A stretch of DNA of 64,000 bases, from positions 248,001-312,000 of the forward strand of contig NZ_RQFK01000026.1 in the NCBI RefSeq assembly GCF_004770765.1. The letters run 5' to 3'. This document shows positions 26,461-34,500 of the stretch, piece by piece. The stretch comes from Leptospira noumeaensis (GTDB lineage: Bacteria; Spirochaetota; Leptospiria; Leptospirales; Leptospiraceae). Each line of letters begins with the position of its first letter. The stretch's first letter is position 1. The translations under genes were made by a program, and so were the position numbers. The notes under the pieces were generated by a model that had not been told where the DNA came from, did no database searches, and saw only the letters and a program-made list of their open reading frames with translations.

Positions 26461-27321
26461 TTAGTTGGGCAAAGGAATTCTATCTGTTTCTCCTGGAACT
26501 TTTGGGAATTCATCTTTTGCCCATCTTTCCTTTGCTTTTTCGATTGCCTCTTGTCTTGTAGAAACAAAGTTCCAAAATATATTTCTTTTTTCTGTGAGTG
26601 GTTCCCCACCAAGTAACATCAAACGGCTGTTCTGTTTGGCCTTAAATTTTACCGATGAACCTTTTTCAAACAAAACCATAGATCCTACCGTATAGGACTC
26701 TCCATTGGATTCGATGGAACCACGAGAAACATAAAGCCCTGCTTCTTCTTTGTCAGATAAAATCCAATCTACTTCTCCAGCTTCCGGTTTGATTTCAATG
26801 TCTGCATAAAACAAGGGCGAATGAACTGTTGCCGGGGATTGTAATCCAAGAAAACTACCACCTAACAATCGAAATACTAAATTATCTTTGGATAAAACGG
26901 GCATTTCTTTTTCCGAAAAATGTTCAAAACTAGGGTTTATTTCTTCTTTATCTTTAGGAAGGGCAATCCATGTTTGAATGCCTTCTAAAATTTCATATTT
27001 GGGATCAAATTTAGAGCGTTCACTGTGTACGATTCCAGAACCGGCAACCATCCAATTGGTTTCATTGGGACGAATGTCCATTTCCACTTTTAAACTATCG
27101 CGATGGGTGATGACCCCATCGTATAAAAAGGTAATGGTGGCAAGCCCAATGTGCGGATGCGCACGAACCACAAGTTCTTCACCTGTAACAACTGGCACTG
27201 GACCGAAGTGATCAAAAAAAACAAAGGGGCCCACCGAACGTTTTTCCATAGCAGGAAGAACGCGGCGGATGATGAAATTGTCTCCTAAATCTTTGGAGTG
27301 TCCTTTGAGTGAATTTGTCAT
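26461..27321 (-). CDS. Pirin family protein
   Basis: The 286-residue bicupin protein has the pirin signature. The metal ligands H55 and H57 lie in RAHPHIGL, and H99 and E101 in GIVHSERS. The string GPFVFFDHFGP (31-41) is also typical. Some bacterial pirins have quercetin 2,3-dioxygenase activity; others act as metal- or redox-dependent regulators. It overlaps the upstream GH43-like gene by 4 bases and is the last gene of a minus-strand run starting with the MFS transporter. Confidence 0.9.
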   Translation of the reverse strand: MTNSLKGHSKDLGDNFIIRRVLPAMEKRSVGPFVFFDHFGPVPVVTGEELVVRAHPHIGLATITFLYDGVITHRDSLKVEMDIRPNETNWMVAGSGIVHSERSKFDPKYEILEGIQTWIALPKDKEEINPSFEHFSEKEMPVLSKDNLVFRLLGGSFLGLQSPATVHSPLFYADIEIKPEAGEVDWILSDKEEAGLYVSRGSIESNGESYTVGSMVLFEKGSSVKFKAKQNSRLMLLGGEPLTEKRNIFWNFVSTRQEAIEKAKERWAKDEFPKVPGETDRIPLPN

Positions 27322-28382
27322 TTCTGTTTAGACTTCACCACTTTGGATTTTGGCTTTGTTATTTTCTTTTTAGGACTGGGCTTCTTTTTTTGAATTTGTT
27401 TGGTGGATCTCTTTGACGAAGGATTTGATTCTTCCACCTTTCCTACAAAAAGACCAATCGCTTCTTTTCCTTTGGACCAGTGTGCTTTGTCTCTCGCATT
27501 AAAATAGAGGATAAAGATTTTTTCGGCTTCCGAATACTTCACATCACAAGCATAAACATGGCTTGCCTTCCATCCTCGTCCTGTTGGCCCAAGAATCGGT
27601 GTTTGGTTGATCCGTTCAAAATTGATTCCATCTTCACTTTGTAAAAACAAAATGGCCGAACAAGATTCTTTTCTAACGGGATTCCAAAAAATTCCATTTT
27701 GAAATCCAAGGTATCGACCTTTCCATTCAATCACCTTTAAGGAACCGGCACCCAGATTACAAAATGGATCCATATCACTGGGAGAAAGGATGGGATCAGA
27801 AAAATAGGAGAATGGCCCTAGAGGGGAATCTGATTCGGCAACAGTGATGTATTTCGGTTCACAAAATCCACAATCAGGAATAAAAACGAGTGAAGAAGAA
27901 AAGTACATTCTGTACTTTTTTCCAAATTTCACCAAACATGGATTACTGACTGATTCACCAAATTTTGGATCTTTATGAAATGGAAATTTTGGTGTAATGG
28001 CTGTTTTTGGAGAAGACCAAGATTTTAGATCTTTGCTAGTTCGGACTTCAATCCGAGACTTCCACTTCCGATAAGGAAACCAACTCATGATCACATGTAA
28101 AAATTTATATTTTTCGTAATAAAGATAGTATGTTCCGTCTTCAAAAAAGATAAACGGTCGCATGGCATTCCAAACTACAGTTTTTCTTTTTTTCCATTGG
28201 ATTCCATCTTCCGAGAGAAATTCTTGGACTCCGAATAGATTGTGTGCGAAGAGGTGCCAAAGGCCGTCGGGGCAATTTTCAGGAAATAAAAAACTCGGAT
28301 CCGCCAAAATGGGGGATGGGAATCCGGGTTTTAGAATGGGATCATCTTGGTAAAGTTGCCAATAGATATTTTGTTTGTTCAA
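27318..28382 (-). CDS. GH43-like five-bladed beta-propeller protein with basic tail
   Basis: The 354-residue protein resembles glycoside hydrolase family 43/62/130-type propellers. It has an opening ILADPSFLF, then DGTYYLYYEKY, IEVRTSKDLKSWS, SNPCLVKFGKKYRMYFS and YLGFQNGIFWNP. No signal peptide is present, so it is probably cytosolic. Residues about 320-354 form a Lys/Pro/Ser tail (KKKPSPKKKITKPKSK) not expected for an ordinary glycosidase. The activity is uncertain. It overlaps pirin by 4 bases and follows the SRPBCC gene by 15 bases. Confidence 0.75.
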   Translation of the reverse strand: MNKQNIYWQLYQDDPILKPGFPSPILADPSFLFPENCPDGLWHLFAHNLFGVQEFLSEDGIQWKKRKTVVWNAMRPFIFFEDGTYYLYYEKYKFLHVIMSWFPYRKWKSRIEVRTSKDLKSWSSPKTAITPKFPFHKDPKFGESVSNPCLVKFGKKYRMYFSSSLVFIPDCGFCEPKYITVAESDSPLGPFSYFSDPILSPSDMDPFCNLGAGSLKVIEWKGRYLGFQNGIFWNPVRKESCSAILFLQSEDGINFERINQTPILGPTGRGWKASHVYACDVKYSEAEKIFILYFNARDKAHWSKGKEAIGLFVGKVEESNPSSKRSTKQIQKKKPSPKKKITKPKSKVVKSKQK

Positions 28383-28397
28383 TCGAAATGAATGTCC

Positions 28398-28940
28398 TTA
28401 TCTTTCTAAAACAACTTTAAGGTTCGATAGTCCCTCTTCAAAGTCTTTTCCTATCAATTCTTCAAAATTCATAAAAAGTAACATCAAATTAGAAGGATAA
28501 GGCATCGAACCATCAAATCCCCAAATGATTTTAGATTTTTTCTGGTCCAAAGAAGATACTTTCATATAACTTCTTTCGGTTCCTTCAAAAGGTTCAAAAA
28601 ACCGAAGTTCTGTTTGCATCTCCAGGGCATCCACATTGATCATTTTGATTTCCTGTTCGCCTGTTCCCACTTCTTTGTCTAAACTTTCCCAACGAGAAAT
28701 AAAACCAACAGTTCCATCTTCACCTGTATAAATTTTCTTCATACTCGGATCCTTTTTGGCCCAAACACTATACTGGTCTTGGTTCTTTAACATTCGAATG
28801 TACGCAAATACATCCGAGGCCGGTTTACTAATATCGATCGTACGTTCTACCTGGTATCCTGTTGGTAAAAAGAGAGCGACAATGAGTGGGATGGCGATAA
28901 GGCCAATGATTCCTATAGAAATTTTTCTGCCGAGTGTCAT
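28398..28940 (-). CDS. SRPBCC-family protein with N-terminal membrane anchor
   Basis: The 180-residue protein has an N-terminal hydrophobic helix (about 7-25, ISIGIIGLIAIPLIVALFL) and then a START/Bet v1-type domain. The domain opens VERTIDISKPASDVFAYI and has QYSVWAKKDPSMKKIYTG and IIWGFDGSMPYPSNLML. The family binds hydrophobic ligands, often described as polyketide cyclase-like. It lies between the MFS transporter and the GH43-like gene. The ligand is unknown. Confidence 0.8.
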   Translation of the reverse strand: MTLGRKISIGIIGLIAIPLIVALFLPTGYQVERTIDISKPASDVFAYIRMLKNQDQYSVWAKKDPSMKKIYTGEDGTVGFISRWESLDKEVGTGEQEIKMINVDALEMQTELRFFEPFEGTERSYMKVSSLDQKKSKIIWGFDGSMPYPSNLMLLFMNFEELIGKDFEEGLSNLKVVLER

Positions 28941-28983
28941 AAGTTCATTACTCTACTGTTATCTTTTGATTTAGTCAATTTAT

Positions 28984-30303
28984 TTACCCGCGTGGTTTTA
29001 AATTCCAACTGAAAACCAGAAGGAAAATCGCAATCAAAGTGGAAACAAGAATCGCATACAATGCAACATCCCAAGAATAGTTTGTGGCGAGGATGGCTAG
29101 CCCCTTTCCCTGAGCCGTTCGTCCGAGAGACCCAAAAAGTCCGATAAAACCGGCCGCAGTACCCACCGCCTTTTTCGATGTAAAATCCATTCCAGCCACA
29201 CCTAACAACATAACAGGTGGATAGATAAAAAGTCCAATGAGTCCAAACAATATATAGTCGATAAAAATATTACCAGGGGGATTCCATAAAATTCCAAGAA
29301 AGGCAAAGAAAATTGGAATGATACAAAGTAAACTTACCATTCCCCTTCTACCGTCGAATTTATCAGACACCCATCCCATAAGAATGGTTGAACCAATCCC
29401 TCCAAATTCTAAAATGAGTGTGGAGTATCCACCTCCCAAAAGATCGGCCCCTTTGGTTTCTTTTAAGTAGGTTGGGCCCCAATCAATCAAACTATAACGA
29501 ATGATATAAACAAAAAAATTAATAATCGCAAATAACCAAATGTATTTGTTACATAAAACCTGTTCAACAATCAGTTGTTTGGTGGAAAGTTCCACTTCGT
29601 GATTTTCTTTTTCTTCGGGTGGAAAATCGTCTCGGTATACTTCTACAGGGGGAAGACCTTCTGATTGTGGTGTGTCAACTAAACGAATGTATAAATACAC
29701 GGAACCAAGAAGGGCAATGATTCCCGGAACAAAAAAAGCATATTGCCAACCAAACTGCGCTGCAGAATGAGAAGCAACCACTCCCACAAGCCCGCCTCCA
29801 ATATTATGTGCAATATTCCAAAATGCAAACGTAGTTCCACGTTCTCTTACGGAATACCAGTGTCCAAGAGAACGTCCGCATGGTGGCCAACCCATTCCTT
29901 GAACAAGTCCGTTGGCTCCCCATAAAAATAGATGAATCCAATAATGATTCGCAAATCCAAATGAAAAATTCAAAATGGCGGTAAGAAACAAACCAACTGC
30001 CATAAACTTTCTTGGATTGGAACGATCGGAGAGTGCTCCCATTAAAAATTTTCCAATCCCATAAGTGATGGCCGTAACTGCGAGGATGTCACCTATATCT
30101 GCTTTCGAATAAGATAACGCTTCTCCAATTTCTTTGGATACAGGAGAGAAGTTATTTCGAGTTAAGTAGTAGGTCGTATAACCAAGAAAAGTTGATTCCA
30201 ATACTCTGAAACGAAATTTCGGATAAAGGGTTTGGATTTCGGATTCAGATTTTTGGGGTATGGATGGAGCAGGAGCGAACCACTGGCGAATGGTTTGTAA
30301 CAT
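28984..30303 (-). CDS. MFS transporter of the organophosphate:phosphate antiporter family (GlpT/UhpC-like)
   Basis: The 439-residue protein has about twelve membrane helices. It shows the family strings FLGYTTYYLTRNNFS (38-52), GANGLVQGMGWPPCGRSLGHW and REERGTTFAFWN-like RERGTTFAFWNIAHNIGGG, typical of GlpT/UhpT/UhpC. It probably exchanges a phosphorylated sugar or glycerol-3-phosphate for phosphate, or acts as a sensor like UhpC. The substrate is not decidable by eye. It leads the minus-strand run with SRPBCC, GH43-like and pirin genes and is divergent from cysK. Confidence 0.85.
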   Translation of the reverse strand: MLQTIRQWFAPAPSIPQKSESEIQTLYPKFRFRVLESTFLGYTTYYLTRNNFSPVSKEIGEALSYSKADIGDILAVTAITYGIGKFLMGALSDRSNPRKFMAVGLFLTAILNFSFGFANHYWIHLFLWGANGLVQGMGWPPCGRSLGHWYSVRERGTTFAFWNIAHNIGGGLVGVVASHSAAQFGWQYAFFVPGIIALLGSVYLYIRLVDTPQSEGLPPVEVYRDDFPPEEKENHEVELSTKQLIVEQVLCNKYIWLFAIINFFVYIIRYSLIDWGPTYLKETKGADLLGGGYSTLILEFGGIGSTILMGWVSDKFDGRRGMVSLLCIIPIFFAFLGILWNPPGNIFIDYILFGLIGLFIYPPVMLLGVAGMDFTSKKAVGTAAGFIGLFGSLGRTAQGKGLAILATNYSWDVALYAILVSTLIAIFLLVFSWNLKPRG

Positions 30304-30350
30304 AGACTAGGAAGATAGAAGTCTAAAAAGAAGGAGTCAAGTCGATTCTC

Positions 30351-31325
30351 ATGAAAACAAATATTAGAAACGGATTTATTGATACAATTGGAAACACCCC
30401 ACTCATCCGCATCCATTCCCTCAGTGAAGAAACCGGATGTGAAATTTTAGGCAAAGCTGAGTTTTTAAATCCAGGTGGGTCTGTCAAAGATAGGGCTGCT
30501 TTGTATATTATCGAAGATGCAGAAAGGAAGGGACTCCTGAAACCCGGTGGCACTGTTGTAGAAGGAACAGCTGGAAATACTGGAATTGGACTCACTCATA
30601 TTTGTAATGCCAAAGGTTACAAATCTGTCATAGTCATCCCAGAAACCCAATCCAAAGAAAAAATTGAAATGCTACGCACGTTAGGTGCTGATGTGACATT
30701 GGTTCCTGCGGTTCCTTTTTCTGACCCAGGAAATTACGTACGAGTGTCTGAACGAATTGCATTAGAAACTCCAAACTCAGTTTGGGCCAACCAATTTGAT
30801 AACTTAGCCAACAGGAATGCTCATTTCGAAACCACAGGGCCCGAAATTTGGGAAGAGACCCAAGGCAAAATCGATGTTTGGACGGCTTCTCTTGGAACGG
30901 GAGGAACCTACGCGGGAACCGGACTTTATTTCAAATCTAAAAATCCCAATATCAAATGCATTGTTGCCGATCCCTATGGTTCAGGGATTTATTCTTTTGT
31001 TAAAACAGGGCAAATCACCATCGAAGGATCTTCAATAACGGAAGGAATTGGACAAGGTAGGATCACAAAAAATATGGAGGGGATGCCGGCGGATGATGCC
31101 ATTCGTATCCATGACAAAGAAGTCCTCCGGATTTTAAATTTGGTTTTAAAAAAAGATGGTTTGTTTATGGGCGGAAGTGTTGGGATAAACCTAGCCGCAG
31201 CTTACCAAATCGCCAAGGATTTAGGCCCAGGCCATACCATAGTCACCGTGTTATGTGACAGTGGAGCCAAATACCAGTCAAAAATTTTCAATCCTGAGTT
31301 TTTGGCCTCGAAAGGCCTCAATTAA
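30351..31325 (+). CDS. cysK: Cysteine synthase (O-acetylserine sulfhydrylase family)
   Basis: The 324-residue PLP enzyme has the binding lysine K46 in NPGGSVKDRAA and the substrate loop GTAGNTGIG (72-80). The phosphate-binding loop is SLGTGGTYAGTG near residue 182. It forms cysteine from O-acetylserine and sulphide. Cystathionine beta-synthase-like proteins share these motifs, but length and lack of an extra domain favour CysK. It is divergent from the MFS transporter gene with a 47-base gap. Confidence 0.9.
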   Translation: MKTNIRNGFIDTIGNTPLIRIHSLSEETGCEILGKAEFLNPGGSVKDRAALYIIEDAERKGLLKPGGTVVEGTAGNTGIGLTHICNAKGYKSVIVIPETQSKEKIEMLRTLGADVTLVPAVPFSDPGNYVRVSERIALETPNSVWANQFDNLANRNAHFETTGPEIWEETQGKIDVWTASLGTGGTYAGTGLYFKSKNPNIKCIVADPYGSGIYSFVKTGQITIEGSSITEGIGQGRITKNMEGMPADDAIRIHDKEVLRILNLVLKKDGLFMGGSVGINLAAAYQIAKDLGPGHTIVTVLCDSGAKYQSKIFNPEFLASKGLN

Positions 31326-31544
31326 ACCAAACAGACGTTTGTTAATAAAAGAGTTTTAAATGAAACTCTCTCTCAAAAGTATGCGGTATGGATCGGTAGA
31401 TACTAGTTTTCGTAAAATTTAATCTAGTCATAGAAACTTAGGGAAAGAAATAATCTGGACTTTATAGATTCTTTCCTTTAAGTTTTCGATAATAGAATGT
31501 GTCACAAAAGATAAGGAAAATCTTTTTCTGATCGACGTTACTTT

Positions 31545-34500
31545 ATGAGATTTCTGCTAAAAACATTTATCTTTACCCTCATATTACCGCTGTTTGCTTG
31601 CCAATTTCCAAGCATCAATCGGTCATTTTTAGAAACCTATACCACATTTCGTTTTTTACAATCCAATACCCTAACCTATTCTGTCTCTTTCCGTGTTTCG
31701 GGCCTTCTGGGATCAGGACTCCAAATTGAAAATAATGGGGATGCCGTAGATGTATCTTCTAACCAAATCTATACATTTTCCAAGAAAATCCAGTCTGGTT
31801 CCTCTTACAATGTTACCGTTAAAACACAACCTTTCTCTCCCATCCAAAAATGTATTGTATCCTCAGGATCAGGAACTGTCCTCAACGGAAACATAGAAGG
31901 AATTCAAATTGTTTGTGGAGATGCCCTATATCTGATTTATGGAACCGTTACAAATCTCCTCGGGAATGGACTCCAAGTACAAAATGTAACAGGTGCAGGT
32001 ACTAACGTAATCAATGTCAATTCCACAAACTTTTCTCTGCCTCCCATCCCTGCTGGTGAAACTTATAATTTTAGTATTGTCAGCCAACCCACAAACCCAA
32101 GCCAAACTTGTACGATCACATCTCCAGGTGTCACTTCAGGAACTATGGCTGCGGCACATTTACCGTCTACCATCAACTGTACCACAAATTCATTTGCAGT
32201 GAATGCACAAGTCACTGGAATTTTGGGAACTCTTACGATGGGTAATGAACTCAAACTGACGTTAGATGGATCAAATACAATCAATGTCACTAGCGACGGA
32301 ACTTTTGCCTTTCCTGGAACTTATTTGAGTGGGGGAACATTTTCTATCACCATTGATAACCCAGGAGGGATCATCACCACAGGAGTTTGTTCGATATCCT
32401 CAAGTTCCATTACAATAGCCAATGGGGCCTATACCATTCCTGTTAATTGTAGTAATGCCTATCTCATCAGCGGGACGGTTTCGAGTCCGGGCGGAACCAC
32501 AACAAGTATCCTCAGTAATTCTGTAACCTTGGATTTGGTCAATACGGGAGGAACACCATTTGTATCCCAACAAGTTACGATTAACGCTGGAGTGACAAAC
32601 TTTACATTTCCTTCTACGATACCCGGAGGATCCAATTACCAAATTGCAGTAGCAACATCGGCACCTAACCAAATTTGTACGATTACAGCTGGTGCCACAC
32701 ATTCGGGAACGGTTTCGGATATGGGCACGGCTGTGGTTAATTGTAGTTTGCCCACTGCTAATTTTTCTCCCGTCACAGGATCTGTTTTTAATAATGATGG
32801 AACGGTGACTCTCTCCAGCCTCATCCCTGGATCGGAGTATCGTTATACTTTGGGAAACGGGGGCCAAGCGGATCCCACCTGCTCTACTGGAACCTTAACA
32901 ACCACATCAGTTCCCATCACGGATACAAATTCTTCTGTCATCAAAGTGATTCATTGTAAAACTGGATGGGTGGAATCTCAAATTGTAAGTTCCACGTATA
33001 ACTTAAAAGTGGCTACACCAACTCCTAGTTTGGCGACAGGTTCCCTTTTGAACTCAGGTCAAGCAGTTAGTTTTTCGACAACGACAACGGGAACTACATG
33101 GGTCTGCCAAGAAGGGGCAGCGGGGACTCCTACAGATCCCGTTTGTGGTGCGACGGCAAACACTTGTTCTTCGGGAACAGCCGGAAACTATGTGTTTCCA
33201 ACTCCTGGTTCTTCTCAAAATGTAAAAGCCCGAATGTGTAAAGTGAACTATGTGGGTAGCGATATTTTAAGTCTGAATTACCAACCCAATGTTTACACCG
33301 TGGGAGGAACCATTAGTTCTCTCACCATTCCTTTTGGAGTGAATACCTTTGTTCTACAAAATAATTTGGGTGATGATTTGATCATTGCAGGGAATGGAAC
33401 TTTTACTTTCAATACCGCGATCCCAACTGGTTCAAATTATTCTGTGACTGTTCTTTCCAACCCACAAAACCCTTGGCAAACCTGTAATTTAACCAATGCT
33501 ACAGGAACCATTGGTGCAGCAGCCATCAGTAATGTTTCCATCACATGTTCGGTCAATCAGTATACCATGAGTGGAAACATCACAAGCACTGTTCCATTAC
33601 CAGCAGGTCTCACTGTCACAAATGGGATCGATACCATTAATGTCCCTGGTGGCGCTACCTCCACTCCTATCTCTTTTACCACACCCATTAACAGTGGAAC
33701 AGGTTACAATATCGCCATCAATGCAGAACCACCGGGTTATGTTTGTGCCATCCAATCCTTATATTCTGGAACAATTCTTGGAGCTAACATTACCAATGTG
33801 GCGGTCAACTGTGTAGTGGGTTACCGGTATGGAAATGCCATCACTGCCAAAAAACCAGCTCCTTTACAGATCCATTATTACCGTGGTTTAGTGAGCACAG
33901 CGGCCGGACAAACTACAAGTGGATCCGCAGATGCCACAGGAACTTCAGCCACATTCTCTAGTATCGGAGGGGTTACGTTTGATGGAACCAGAGGATTCAT
34001 TGTTGATTCAGGAAATCATAAAATTCGAATCTTCAATCCTGATACGGGTGCTGTGACATCCCTTGTCGGAAATGGAACTCCTGGAAATACAGCGGGCTCA
34101 GGTGCTGTCAGTGCTTTCAATTTTCCAAGAGGAATCACAACCGATGGAACTTATCTTTATGTTACAGAATTTACGGGAAACCGAATCAAAAGAATTTTGA
34201 TTAGTTCAGGCATCACGGAAACTTTTGCCGGAGATGATTCATCAGTTTCACCAGCCAATGCCAATGTGGATTCGACAGATGCTACACTTGCAAGGTTTGC
34301 TTCTCCTACAGGAATTGTTTTCGATAACGATAAACTATACATTGCCGACAGGAACAATTCATCTATCCGCGTAATGAAACTTCGAACTAGAGAAGTTTCC
34401 ACACTCACTAGTGGAGGAGATATCAACCAACCCGAAGGAATTACAATTTCGGGTGATTATCTTTATACATCAAACCTGGGAACTCATAACATTACAAAAA

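Noticed and set aside
31351..31368. Hairpin GAGTTT-TAAATG-AAACTC after cysK as a terminator.
   Set aside because: The stem is AT-rich and no T tract follows on either strand, so I did not call it.
32400..32867. Long antisense open frames inside the giant lipoprotein gene.
   Set aside because: They are low-complexity shadows of the Thr/Ser/Gly-rich repeats, without ribosome sites or recognisable protein features.
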